DNA of 64,000 nucleotides from Paramacrobiotus metropolitanus (GCF_019649055.1 NW_026570232.1:1364001-1428000), one strand, 5' to 3'. Counted from the stretch's first letter, positions 23,936 to 36,394 are shown. Numbers and translations are program-made. Notes: generated by a model from the sequence alone, not told the origin.

Positions 23936-25729
23936 TCAGTCGATTGTCATCGCGGCAACCGGTTTGGAGAGGCTGTGAACTGCATTTGATTTGGTTTCCA
24001 TTCCAGAAACACGTGACCTTTGATGAAGTTTTCCACATTGAAGTAATCCCTTCCGGTATCTGTCGTTCATTGCAAAGTAAAGCACCTACAAAATAATTTT
24101 ACTGCACACCGTTCTTTCGAAAACTTCACAATATGTATGAGCATACCGGTATACTGGCCGTTCCAGCCGTCATCAAGGCTCTCAGTATTTGTCGCAAGAA
24201 AGGCAACCGGGCATATTCTTTAGGAAAGAGCGGTGCCGCCAACGGTGCCGGCAGCATACAACATGCATAGCAAACGAATACGGTGAAGAAGATATTTGTA
24301 CTGCGGAAACGTCGCTCGATTGTCTTGACCTTGCTGTTAACATCCATCCCAGCCGTTGTCACTTGCTTGCGCCATGTATTGGTGCGCACCAGCATTACCA
24401 CAAAAACAGCAACATAAAGAATGAACAACAGGATCACCGGAAACGCAATTCCTGCTACGGAGAAAAATAAGGACCAAAAAGGACTGTAGACTACGCCACA
24501 AGCGTGCCAAGGCGGGAGGTTCTTGAACGCGGCGATGGTTGGGAATAGTGGCGCCACCGCAAACACCAGGGCGGTTGCCCAGGAGAATGCAATCATACTG
24601 TAGATAACAGGACGTCGTGTCCACTGGGCGTAATGGTGAGGGAAGCAAATGGCAACAAAACGGTTTATGCCGATCATCAGATCAGCGTAGTCGATTGAAG
24701 GCATCAGGGCGGAGTATAAAAATAAAGAGTTGGCGCAATAAACTGGCACGTTGGATAAGTTAAAAGGGACATCTGCAAATAATAACGACGTAATAATAGT
24801 TGTTTGTTGCAGCTTCTAATTATTACGTTAAGCAAAAGGTCGCAGTTTTTGTTCCACTGGCATTACTCACTGTCAGTTATTCCAAGAGCTAAATTAATAC
24901 AGCATCGTGTGAAATTAATCGTAAATCAAAATATGCACTATGATCTTCATGGTGCAGTGTGATAAACTTGGTACTTAAATCCAGTATGTACAGTACTGTC
25001 AACTGCATTCGTATTAGATAAATATTACCACCCTCCGCCAACAATTATTTTATAAAAACTTGGCCTCTAATCTCTGTTTCCAGTAGCTGTACGGCATTGT
25101 GCTTTTGTAACTGTACAATGCATAGCGCTGATTTATATGCAAAACTATGAGTACACAGGGATGTAAAGCGTTAATTGTCGATTGTTGAAGTTGGCAGTTA
25201 ATGTGTATGGTTTGCATCTTGCCCACAGCACGTTTACTGTAATATTACTATCGTTATTATGCCAGAATTTTCTAAAGCTTTACGTCGGTTTACGTCCAGC
25301 CTTTCTATACGTCTGCAGGCAGCGCAAGCTGCGCAACAACTGGAATAACTTTATGAATTATTGATTACGTTGTTGTCAGTGTATCGTTTACCTTGCTGCA
25401 TTTGTACTTCGACCATGCCTACTTACGATCAGTAGTTTACCTGGATAGGATTGAATGACAAGAGGTATGGCAATTCCACACTGCAGAACCACTTTAACCA
25501 GCAAGTTGACCATCAAACAACTGGATCCGGACAGTGAAGCTTGGGAACGGAAGATCGCCGCTATCAAGAACAGACTGGAAATCGTGCCGACGATGCAGCT
25601 TGCAACCATGATTCCGTACCAGATGCGCTGCTCCAGCTCATAGACCAGCCAAATCGGTGGTTGTGCCATTCTCGTACTATTTACCAGAAGAGTTGCATTC
25701 AGTCGCAGGAAGGGTGCAGAAGGAGACAT
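23936..25729 (-). CDS. Rhodopsin-like seven-transmembrane receptor, copy 2 (3 exons)
   Basis: Exons on the minus strand are 25441-25729, 24147-24772 and 23936-24085, in phase, giving about 354 residues. It is strongly similar to copy 1 throughout. TM1 is WYGIMVASCIVGTISSLF; the TM3 end is LMIGINRFVAICFPHHY (NRF instead of DRY); TM6 is FFTVFVCYACCMLPAPLA; and the TM7 exon reads VLYFAMNDRYRKG after ASIP. The N-terminus carries sequons (NAT, NST), and the C-tail is basic and Ser/Thr-rich, suiting G-protein and arrestin coupling. Intron positions equal those of copy 1: one in SYPG, one just after the SIP of TM7. The ligand is unknown. Intron 1 is long (668 bp) compared with most introns in this window. 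Confidence 0.87.
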
Positions 25730-27118
25730 GATGATAGCCTTCCAAATCCGGTTGGCACAAATAAGGTTGCAACTGTGACTTCTGTATACTGGTTACAGAC
25801 GTAGTTAACAGCTTGGTTTTTTTATGACAACTTGTAGCGTAGTGAAGGGATAAACTCTTCGCTTCAGTTTCTGGAAGACATCGAAGACAGTTATAAAGAG
25901 CTATAGAGTATAGACTGCATATGCACGTAGAATTATCGACGGCCCATTGCAGTAATTGCACTCCCAGATGAGTGTGCTGCAGTGACATTGACTAATGAAA
26001 TTAATTTCTGCGATGTTCTGTGTCGGAAATCGCATCATCAGTATACCAGTACTGAAGTGTCTCACCCAGGTTCGTCAATATTTAATACGCTGCAGGCTAA
26101 CGAGTATTGGTACTGTCCGGTCGAATACAAGAGGGATGATATAGATAGGAATGATATGGATAGTTATACTTAGCACATTTAAGCGAGATGTGCAAGCAGT
26201 TAATTAAGCCTCAACCCACACGTATCCATTACGCAAAGGGTCTCATGCAGAGGCAACCGCTAAATTATCAATCACTAGACCAGGTGGTGCGACACACTTT
26301 AGAGTTTGGAGTGTGATCATCCTCTTAATAGCCTGGCTTGTATAAGTTATTTATGGGAAATTCTGAAGTTAATTCCGTTTTTCCATTGGATAGGCCTTCG
26401 TAATTCAAAGAATATTCTAAGGAGTGACGACACGGTACCGCACTGCAACGTCACGGGACACGGTCACCGTGGAGAGCTACAGCTGGGTAACAAGGTTAAC
26501 TAAAAATTAATTCGCTTCAATATGGTTTACTCACTCTGGATTACCTCGGTATTTGACAGCTCAGAAAATTAAAAAGGAACTTCCGCTCCGTATAAGTACA
26601 TTTAGCAAGAATGCCTGTTTTGGTGAACAGTACAAATACATACCGCAGGTGCTGCGTAATTTACACTGATGTGCGGTAATACGTACGTATGCACTATGCA
26701 GGATGATGTGACAAGCCGTTCAGTCAATGTCACTACGATAGAACCTATGTAATCGGCTGTTATCCTGTATAATAAGTCACACATTGCAAATTCTACTGAA
26801 ATTTAGTACTGAATAGCAGGTGTCATTAGCTAAAGCTTAGCAGGTATCATTATTGTACACCTGCTATCACTGATTCCACATCTTTGTACCACATAGTTTT
26901 ACTTTCATTGTCTCAGGTGTATCTGTAAAATTCATCGTAATTCCTGCTTTTCACCCACTTTCCTTTTAAAATGGTATTAGTGCAGTATCAGGCAGGGTGT
27001 CAAAGGCCATTAATTTTGGTGTTTAGCAATTAATAGATTGGTTTTGGACAAGGTACCGACTACCGAGACACTACAAGCTACGCGCTCGGTTTCCGTATTA
27101 ATCACTGCTACGCCTACA
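25730..27118. other. Intergenic stretch
   Basis: 1.4 kb between the divergently arranged GPCR copy 2 (-) and the F-box gene (+). Only short open frames; no splice-consistent coding series or repeat of note. Confidence 0.5.
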
Positions 27119-29349
27119 ATGCAAACGAGCATCCAGTTCTACAGGTCACTAAACACCAAAAAGTCGGTTGACGTGTTGACGGAAAGCGGCCTATTCATCC
27201 ACGGCGAAGTGATTAATGTGGCGCAGGATGGAATGATCGTGGATTTCCACTGCAGGGACCAACGAGCGACTTTTGTCACCTACTCAAGGGTCTTTGACGC
27301 TTCGGTTGCAACACATTCTCCTATGTATGAATCCTGGAAAGAGGAGCTGCGTCAGGGTCCACGGGAGCGCAAAACGCTAGTGTGGAAGTTTTGTGTCACG
27401 CACATCCGCATGCTCCGTGGACATGGTATCCGGGGCGCTTGGTCAGTCCGCTTTTGTTTGCACCGTTTGCTGATATATCGGTTCCGTAATTGTGCACTTG
27501 GAAAGTGACATTATCGGCACACAAAAAGAACTCTTTCCCATTGACCAAGTCCGTTGGTCATTGCCAGTTTCCGCGTCGAGACAACAAGCATTGCAGTCCG
27601 GCGCTTTCGCATCGCGGCAATGCCGCATGCCAGAGAATTATTCCTCGACAGCCACGTCGGGGATTGGCGACGAGTTTCGCAAGATGATTGAAAGTCGATA
27701 TAGGATTCGTGTTCTTTCGGTTAACAGCGGCATGATTCAGTATGTGCAGCGCAGCAGTTGTTCACCGCTGACCGAGGATAAATGGTAAGTGATCCTAGTG
27801 TTCCGAATACGTCCAGCTGCTGTGATACGATTGTGTGTACTGCGTCTACGAATCATTTGTTATCATAATTATTATGTTAAACAATTATTTCTGTTAGATT
27901 TTATTGCAGTGGTGCTGGTATGTGTTTGTTATCTGAGAGTTAGCTTGATATAATAAGCGTATTAAGTATTACGTACAATTTCACGTAAATCTGTACTCTC
28001 GACTACCTGCTTATCCTTACGATTGCGTACAGAGAGTCACATACTACTCCACGCGCGGCATGGACTGGTATCATGGCGAACTGGGTAATGCAGACCTGCT
28101 GCTGCCATGGGGAGCCTCAAAGAAGCGCCAACATTCAGAGGACGGTGCGCAGCCGGAAGAGCAAGAGGTCCAACTGCCCACGGAGGTGCATCTCCTGCGC
28201 GAGATTTTCCAGTCTATGGACTCTGTTAGCGCATTCGGTCTGCGTCGAACGTGCGCACTGTGGAATGCCATCTTGAGCGGCCCAGGGAGCGGCCATGTAG
28301 TCCGCATCTCTTTCTCGGTCGACATGAGTTTACTGACCAATCTTACCTGCGCCGCCCGATTGTTCGGTCCCATGGTGGGAATGCTGAAGTGCATCACGGT
28401 GGAAACACGATGGTTCACTGTCGAAGATGCAGCGGGTGGCTTTACGGAGAGTATTGTTCAGGCGATTCGCTGGATGCTGCGGAATGTTCACATCCGACAA
28501 CTCATCTTTGTTCGTGGCGCTGTGCAGTGGCATGATGGACCGGCGATTATTCACCAACTGGCAGTGGTGCATCATGACTTGGCACCGGTCTGTAATGCAC
28601 TGAAGATGCGAGAATGCTGCTTCAGCTATGGAAATATCCGCCGAATGAGCGTAGTGATACCCACCACCACCATCGACTTGGACGTTTTGAATATCGAAGA
28701 ACAACTGTGGAGTCTGTATGAAGCCAGTCTGTCGCGTGACGGAGTGAATCTCGAGGCAATGGCTGTCTGGATTAAGACAGGACCGGCTCAACTGCGTGAA
28801 ATGGTGGCGCATGTACGTGAAATGTTTGTATTACCAAGTTACCAAAGCAATTTACCGGAGCAAATAAATCACAATCCTATTATATATTATAATTAATAAC
28901 ATTTTTCATAAACTGCTTAATTAATTATGCAACCCTGCGCAAGGCGGAAATAGTGTGCTATTACAAAACAGATTCAAAGTTATAAATCATGAAAGTAATC
29001 TTTATGCATAATAAATATTCCAAAGCGTTTTAAACGACTGTCTTTAACTAGCTACTTGTTATACCGAATGTATGCTATGAGCTGAATATACAATTGTCCC
29101 ATGCAGCATCTGAAAAACTGGCAAGGTCAGGATCCACGACCGACAACGCCATACCGCGGCGTAGAGTGGACAATGGATAACTTGCAAGGACTGGATGTTG
29201 CTCAGCTGAACACTGTGACCGTTCGCGATTTGAAGGATGTGGTTGCTGTCGAATTTGACGAACTGACAGAATTGGATAAATATGAACCTGCAGACGACGG
29301 AGTTAATGGTGACGGAGTCGATAACGGCAATGAATACGCAGCTGATTAA
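27119..29349 (+). CDS. F-box protein, lineage-specific family, first exon with two frame breaks
   Basis: There are three coding blocks. Block 1 starts at ATG 27119 and runs to a GTAAGT donor after 27784; block 2 is about 28031-28812; block 3 is 29107-29349, ending in an acidic tail. Block 2 contains an F-box-like motif (LPTEVHLLREIFQSMDSV, then LRRTCALWNAI), so the product probably recruits substrates to an SCF/Cullin-1 ligase. Block 1 holds a conserved-looking N-terminal region: HGEVINVAQDGMIVDF, then, in a second frame from about 27382, HPHAPWTWYPGR, then from about 27492 in a third frame, ELFPIDQVRWSLP. The successive frames fit as one domain only if a base is missing at each of two places. 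This is therefore a pseudogene or has two assembly errors. The downstream exons are undamaged and in phase (MVAH joined to HLKNWQGQDP). Confidence 0.65.
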
Positions 29350-30286
29350 AGCAGTGGAGCTAACGTATCATAACTTGGAAATTAGCACAATTTGTTGGTT
29401 TTTTATAGGGCTTTTATGTTCAGATATTTTCTTTTCTTCCTCTATCCTCATTGCAATTACACAGAGGCAATCTTTCGCTTAGTGTGGGGGAACGTAAACA
29501 AGTGCAGTAATTGGCCTAAGGTTACTGCGTAACCTGTGCGATTATTGGCAGCGTGTTAGCAATCCGCGCATTAATTTTAAGCAGCATCTGTCGGTCATCG
29601 GACCATACAGTATCATAAGTATCATATTAAAAAACCAGTATATGTACCCGATTCCGACAATATCTGCGCTGACCGCAACTTTTTACACGATCATCTTCGC
29701 AGACCTTTAACGCTAGGTAGGCTTCAACGTTATGCATTTATTGCGAGCTGCGTGTAGTAGAACAAAATGCACGGTAAAGTGTAAACGGGTAATCATGATA
29801 ATCTTTTACAGGAATTTGCTGACTCTTACTTCTTTCTTTCTTCGACACTAAACACCGCGCCTATTTTTTATATGCGGCAGTGCTTTTTCACTGCCGTATG
29901 GTTTTTTTAATTTTCTGGACTGATTGATCAATATGAGTGATTAACCGTAACAGTGCAACACTCGTTGGAATTGTGCGTCAGTATGGTACAGCTGTCGAAA
30001 CGAAGGAAAAGCTACCGTGCGCATCCAGACGATCAAATCTTCGTTTTATAGCCCATTATTCGACTTGGTCTGATTGTCCAGATTCCATAAAGGAACTTGC
30101 CAGTTCTGTGGTCTGCCGACGCAAGCTGAACATCCCAGCGTTTTTTTGCATACTTCAAATTTATCTGTAAATGTACGTTGCTTGCTTACAAAACCCACGT
30201 TATCGTGTTGTAGTTGTACACCTGTTGCATCGCTTGGTGTACTGTTTAAAAACACCAGTCGAAATCGAAGGATTTTATATTTGCAG
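29350..30286. other. Intergenic stretch
   Basis: No supported gene. The first CGAAATCG word of the cluster seen in the following gene is at 30259-30268, just upstream of the ATTTGCAG acceptor that opens the first recognisable exon. Confidence 0.4.
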
Positions 30287-33200
30287 TGTTCTACCATGAT
30301 TCCAACATTTTACACACCGTATAATCATCGATTTACGGCACTGGAGCTGGGGAAACTTCTTGGATGTCCGAATGAAACGAATTATGACAGGCTTAAGAAG
30401 AAGTATAAGGAGTATGCAATAATGTTCGTGGTGTGTTTGCGTTCGAATACAGTAATGTTTTGATGTTTGCTTCCGCAGTTATCATTCGAGTTCGTTCTTG
30501 TCATGTGTTGTTCAAAATCGAAATTTGTTTACTGCAGAAAATGCGTCAGATTCATCTAGACAAAATCCGTCGGTACGAAGCCAATACGCCCTCCCCCGCA
30601 GCTGGATTCCGCGACTTCGGAACTCACACGTTCTTCTGGTTCCCTGGATCACCCTCGAATTCACAGGAGTACAGTCGTCGCAAGAAGGAAGAGAAGAAAG
30701 AGAAACCCTATCAGCCTCCTCCACCTCTGTCTCCCTGGCGTGTGTAGAGAGCAGCACTCGCACGCGGCAATTCGTATTGCGTCCTGCTGATACCGGCCAA
30801 GTTAGCCAGTGTTACTGTGCCTCGCTTGGTTACTGCAAGCGAGGAAGCTCCGTGCCCTCGCCATTTTCCCGCCGAATTCGGTCCCTGCTTCGCGATGTTA
30901 CAGGAAGTCGTTTGGTTTGTATGGTTGTGCTGTGTTTACACTGAGGTACACTTTAAGCGCAATTTATGTACTTGCAGGGAGGCTCGAGGTCGACCAGCTA
31001 CCGACGCAGCTAAGACTTATCGGTGCATCACAGCCGAGGAGTTCTACGATTGCGGGTTTTTTTACTGTCTAGCAATGGGAAAACAAGATCTTCTGCAATT
31101 TGTGAGGTAAACGTTGCATCGAAATCGAGTGGTGTGTGTATAAATTATACGGATTGTTTTGAAGGTTCCTGTTCGCGCATGGCGTTGCGCTGAAGACTTT
31201 GATTCACCTGGCAGTAAGCGAAGTTTTTCGCGTGCGCACCGAGTCCAAGGATGATTTGGATAGGGGGGATTTTTTGCGGCGAGCTTCTGTGTGGATAGGC
31301 GTGGCGTTGAAAGAAGGCCGCCTAATGTCTGCTGTACAGCTGGCAGCTGAATTTGGTCTTGTTGGAGCTGCGATTATGCTGTATAAACAGTTCACCCTGC
31401 AGCAGTCGGTGTGTCCATTGAACGATATCGACACTACTACACCGCTTGCTCCGGTTATTGCAAAAGTCGAATCCGTTCTGGAAAGTACCTCCGCACTGAA
31501 GAAAAGCAAGATTTAAAACTTAAGGAAGCAGAACGGGACGGGTACACATATACTATCCATATGTTATAGCAGTATGTTACTGCCAGTTTAATTTATTTTT
31601 TTGCAGAAACCGAAAAAGCTACCGACGGTACTGGTGTGCTTTCACTAGCAGTGTGGGAAAAACGATTCCCGATTTCGTCTCGGTGGTGACGCCGGAGTGC
31701 AGCCATGAACTTCAAGGGTTGGATGACTATGAGTACCACATGGAACAGCAAGCCCGCGGACCGAAAGTATGAAATAAATCTGTCGGTGTTTTAAATGCGA
31801 GTTCGACATTATCTCCACGTGATTTTCAGAAACGTTTCCTGGATACTTGTGGCTAGAGATGGCAACGGCTGGCTTAATGGCTTATCGGCTGGCTGCGGCT
31901 GGCTAAAATAGTGAGCCGGCTCGAAAGTATCGGCTCACCTACCTGAGCCGGCTCTAACGGCTCGGCTCTGAACGCGAGCCGGCTAAGCCGGCTCCGAGCC
32001 GGCTTAGCCGATAGTTTTTTAGCGCGGGAAAAAACAAGCACTTTTTCACTGTAAAGAACTTTTTTCTGTTCTCTTTTAAGCAAAAACTGTTTTTGATCAG
32101 TTTTTATTGGGAAAAAAAGGTCTCCGAAACAAAAATTCAGCACTTTTTTATAAGATCATCGATTTTTCAAGTCTCTAAATCGGCTTTGAACGGGCCAAAA
32201 GAGCTAAAATTAAACTTTCCAACACATTTTCGCGCACAATGCGCAAGCCGTTAGCCGACATCGGCTTACGGCTGGCTCGCGGCTGGCTGAGACTCCGAGC
32301 CGGCTCAATCGGCTCGGCTAGCATCGGCTACGGCTTCAATTTTGGGTCGAGCCGGCTCAGCCGAAGCCGGCTTAGCCGCGGCTCAAACGGCTTCGGCTGA
32401 GCCATTGCCATCTCTACTTGTGGCGACTGCAGAGTGGTTGTGGTAGGCACCGACGATCCTGAAAAGGATTACATGCTGGTCCCGGAGCACTGCTGTTGCT
32501 GCCCGAATTCGACCCGCAAATGGATGAAAACCTGGACTCCAAGAGAACAGTAATTTAGTGTTGCCTGCTTAACATTATATTTAAAAAAGACTTTACTAAT
32601 AAAATCGAAATCGATTAACTACAGGTTGGCTAATAGTGATCGCAAGCATCGGGTGTTGAGTGCCTGGCACCGTCCAGCTGCAGCGATCACGCAGGAGCAT
32701 TTAAAACGGCGCTGTACTGGAGATTTGCTGGTTGAGGCTCCACTGACGCTGGACACCCAGATGCCGGATGAAGGTTGTCCGTTGTCATTATTAAGTAATG
32801 TAAATTCACTTGGTTAGGATCTCGAAATCGGTTTCTGGTACTTTTTTTTACAGTGCTGGTACTGTATATATTTTCATTCTTGAAATCGGAAACTGTGTTT
32901 ACAGACTGGTTTGTGGTGAAGTTTGCGGTTGACAACAAGGTGGCTGCGTGGACAGCGACCCCGGAGAACTTTCAACCTATTACTCGTTTGTTAGCAATTC
33001 CGGAAATCTATCAACATCCTTTCTCTTGCGGACTAACCTTGACGTCCAAAGATCCGGATGATTCGAAATCGGCATTTTACCCATGCGATATTTTAGCTGT
33101 GTGTGGGACGGAAAGTGAGGCCAAAAAGTAATGCGCTTTGTTTCGAAAGCAGGAAACTCTCAAGGTATTTGGCACAAATAATGATGAACAGAAAACAATC

Positions 33201-34459
33201 GTCGCGATCACAATTTTTGGACATGTCTGCGTTCTTAGCTACCGGCAAAACGCAAGGCTAACGAAATCGAAGTCGTTAAAACTACGAAGAAGTTCGCAGC
33301 GGACAAAGTAAGTTTGGAGCATGCCTTGCCCCGCCGAGTCAATCGCGATGAACCATCAAAAGAAAGCGTCGAAATCGGTAAATATTTTTGATATGACGGC
33401 ACAAATACTAATTAACTGGTATTATTACAATGTAAACAGATGTGTCGTCATGATGTTTTCTCTTGAATCTTTGTAGCGCCACCGGTACCACCTGCGTCCC
33501 CTATCTCTCTTTCCGACGGTAGGCTATTTCACAACGAGATTAATTCTGTTTACCTAACAAATTATTCACTGCTTCGATTTCGCGTTTTTTATTCCAGTTT
33601 AGATGAATTTCCGGCAGAAACCACTGTTGCCGGCAAAAGTGTATCGGCAAATGGACGAGACAGCCAGCAGTAAGTGGCAACGTACCTGGAGTATGCTTCA
33701 CATAGAAGAATATAACCAAAATTTTTATCGCGTTTTGTAAAATACGCATTTTCTGTTAACCTTCGTGAAAAAGGCCGATTTATTTTAGAAGCTAGCGGGT
33801 CAAAAACATCGACGGTGGATAAAGAGCTGATGCCTCATGACCAAAGCGATACGAAATCGAATCCATCTTCAACCGAAAAAAGAGGTAACACAAGCTTCTG
33901 TTTTATTTATACAGATGTAACGACGCTTCTTGTTACGATACACGTAACCTGGAATGGTTCAGAGTACCGTTTCCCATTCGAAATCGCAACCGCTGATAAA
34001 GTTCTGCTGATCGATGGATTTCCGGGGACAAAGATTTTCATCGAGATCGGAAAGAAGAAATACCTGGAATCCAACATCAAGAAAAAACAGAAAACAGACG
34101 GCACGTATCTGGCGGATCTCCGTCGGTATCTGTTTCTCGAGGACGATTCGTGCCAGAGGATTGAAGAACTGAAAAAGCTAACTGATCAGCAAGTGAAGGG
34201 AAAATCTGGCTTCCAAGGCATTTCTGGACGTACATTCATGGACGTCATTAAAGGTAATGAAAAAACTGCCAGACGATTTACGCAATCGAACTGCGGGCGC
34301 TTAATTAGTAATTTATTACATTACGATTAATTGTTTGCAGCCTGGGCAGATTCCGTGGGGATATCTACAGAAGGCGACAACGTAACGGCTGGAATGAATA
34401 ACTGGAAAAGCCGAGAGATTCTCGCTTTAGACCGCCGTCATCGCATTGAACAGCCGTAA
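30287..34459 (+). CDS. Unrecognised multi-exon gene, broken by a hAT-type insertion
   Basis: At least ten exons can be traced on the plus strand. They include about 30287-30430, 30538-30743, 30978-31106, 31165-31515, 31607-31766, 31830-31853 plus 32425-32549, 32625-32773, 32905-33127, 33239-33307, about 33790-34253 and 34341-34459. Many junctions agree in phase (for example LQFV|RFLFAHGVALK and TPREQ|LANSDRKHR). I recognise no family with confidence. Visible pieces are a helical block (DFLRRASVWIGVALKEG), a cysteine cluster (CGDCRVVV then EHCCCC) and a basic C-terminal block ending in ADLRRYLFLEDDSCQRIEEL, which is only faintly BEN-domain-like. The frame between the fourth and fifth exons does not join cleanly, so the model is incomplete there. 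The exon with the cysteine cluster is split by a 563-bp transposon with target duplication. The gene also carries the CGAAATCG word in exons and introns. Confidence 0.5.
31854..32416. mobile_element. hAT-type non-autonomous transposon inside a coding exon
   Basis: The terminal inverted repeats are TAGAGATGGCAA plus GGCT on the left and the matching reverse complement on the right, with one mismatch over 17 bp. The flanking 8-bp direct repeats CTTGTGGC lie at 31846-31853 and 32417-32424. The interior is rich in GGCT/AGCC words and has no transposase. Removing the element and one repeat restores one continuous reading frame across the exon (FLDTCG then DCRVVV), so the insertion is recent relative to the gene. 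Confidence 0.92.
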
Positions 34460-34790
34460 AGATGTCATCCTCGGTGGATAGCGGTTTCGATACTAAGGAT
34501 TCAATAGTTTCCGTACGTTATTTTTTGTTATTTGGTTCAATTTTGTTATTGCATTTTGCGATCGATTGGGCTTCGTCGAAATCGTGTAATTTTAGATCCG
34601 TGGAGTTATAGTATTTTGGAATTTTAGTCTGTGATGTGTGCAGTAGAGAACTTTCAGATCTAGATTTTTTATGTTTTACGCATTCGTTCCGCAGCTCAAA
34701 GACAGTTTTTATCGGATTCTAGGAGGACCACATTTAATTTTGTTTGTTGTTTTTATGTTTTTTTTACGCTCCGTACACTGTACGGACGGT
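34460..34790. other. AT-rich gap between unrecognised gene and dispersed repeat
   Basis: 330 bp of AT-rich sequence with one further CGAAATCG word at about 34577. No gene seen. Confidence 0.5.
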
Positions 34791-35083
34791 GTCGATATCG
34801 GCCGGTGAACGGTATTTTGGTATTCTAATAAAACATACAAATGACCTTTTTTTTCCCCAAATCAGCTGTTTTTTTGCGCCAACGTAGGCCCAGCGCGGGC
34901 TCCAAGTGCGTCCGAAATAACACGTCAAAATGTCTTCCGAGTTGCGCAACCAATGATCCAGGGTCCGGTCACCTCGGCAAACCCGGCGACCAGGCCTGGA
35001 TGTATTGGGTGGCCTTTTGTGGGGTTCGTGCGAGCCTAAAACTGCCGACTCATTGCGCCAGCAAATTCTTATTTAGAACTGGG
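34791..35083. repeat. Dispersed ~293-bp repeat, copy B
   Basis: Direct-orientation partner of 23139-23433, with roughly one difference per ten bases by eye. It lies 130 bp upstream of the first Helitron terminus and is not part of it. Confidence 0.85.
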
Positions 35084-35214
35084 TCTACTTTGTACCTGTC
35101 ACACCAAAATTTCCTTTGTATCAAAGTTGTTTTCTGCCAATATATCAACGTAATGCCGTGCTGATTTCGGCCGGAAGTTTGTGTGTGTGTGTTAGAGCGT
35201 AGAGGCTGCACTCA

Positions 35215-36313
35215 TCCTATATATTAAAGCAGAACCGTGATTCCGGAACGCTCCTGCCTCCAAAACGTTCTGATTGGCCAGAAATAGCCTTACGTTTCTA
35301 ATTGGCCAGAACCAGCCTGGCGGCTTTTAAGCTTTTGCAACTCTTTAAACTTGTGCTTTTACGCACTTACTAAGTTTCCGAAACTTAGTACCTTCACCTA
35401 TAAAAACCTTCGCCTGAAAAACCGGATTCCACCTTTCAAAACACAAGTTTCGAGTGCCTTAACAAACCTTGCGTTACCCACCTTTTTAAGCCTTTGGTAA
35501 CCGAAGGCACCGCGTGCGGTACCCACCCTATAAACGATTGGTAACCGAAGATCACGCGTGCGGTACCCGCCTTATTAAGCCTTTGGTCAACGAAAGCCTC
35601 TTAATTTTTAAGCCATTGGTCACTGAAGACCTTTTAGGCCTTTGGTCACCGAAGGTCACGCGTGCGGTACCCACCCTTTAAACGATTGGTAACCTAAGGC
35701 CACGCGTGCGGTACCCGCCTTTTTGAGCCTTTGGTCACCGAAGGCCACGCGTGCGGTACCCGCCTTTTTGAGCCTTTGGTCACCGAAGGCCACGCGTGCG
35801 GTACCCGCCTTTTGAGCCTTTGGTCACCGAAGGCCACGCGTGCGGTACCCGCCTTTTGAGCCTTTGGTCACCGAAGGCCACGAGTGCGGTACCCGCCTTT
35901 TGAGCCTTTGGTCACCGAAGGCCACGCGTGCGGTACCCGCCTTTTTGAACCTTTAGTCACCGAAGGCCACGCGTGCGGTACCCGCCTTTTTGAGCCTTTG
36001 GTCACCGAAAGCCACGCGTGCGGTACCCGCCTTTTTGAGCCTTTGGTCACCGAAGGCTACGCGTGCGGTACCCGCTTTTTCAAACCTTTGGTAACCGACG
36101 ATTACGCATTATTTGTCCACGCTTTTAAGCGTTTTGTAACAGAAGAATTTTGGTTTAACCCGTTTCTTTATACAGTAAATGTATTCCCTTTTCAATAAGA
36201 CTTATTTAGCATATAAAACCGTTTCACTTCGATTCATTTAGCATAAAGAGCCCAGCCGACAAGAACCGCCTTTGCACTGCAGCGCGGCGCGTAAGCGCCG
36301 CGCGCTGTGCTTG
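35215..36313 (+). mobile_element. Non-autonomous Helitron 1
   Basis: It begins TCCTATATATTAAAG, a classic Helitron 5' terminus, directly after a host A. It ends with a GC-rich hairpin (arms 36282-36290 and 36295-36303), a 6-nt spacer and CTTG at 36310-36313, a one-base variant of the usual CTRR. No Rep/helicase coding sequence is present. The interior (about 35480-36100) is a 45-bp minisatellite. The next Helitron starts at the following base. Confidence 0.85.
35480..36100. repeat. 45-bp minisatellite inside Helitron 1
   Basis: About a dozen tandem copies of a unit containing GCCTTTGGTCACCGAAGG, CACGCGTGCGGTACC and a short T-run. Outer copies are degenerate and the central ones near identical. 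Because the unit is usually a multiple of three, it stays open as a 15-residue peptide repeat on both strands; I do not regard this as coding. Confidence 0.9.
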
Positions 36314-36394
36314 TCTTAACTATTAAGACAGAGCTGTCTGTCCGTAACGCTCCCGCCTCCAAATCGCTCTGATTGGTCAGAGCCAAAACACTTC

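Noticed and set aside
34341-34459. BEN domain at the C-terminus of the unrecognised gene
   Set aside because: The helix spacing is only vaguely similar, and I see no conserved BEN tryptophan or arginine pattern; kept as unrecognised.
35868-36198. 15-residue peptide repeats open on both strands
   Set aside because: The 45-bp minisatellite unit inside Helitron 1 is a multiple of three and so stays open by chance. No start, stop or splice context supports translation.
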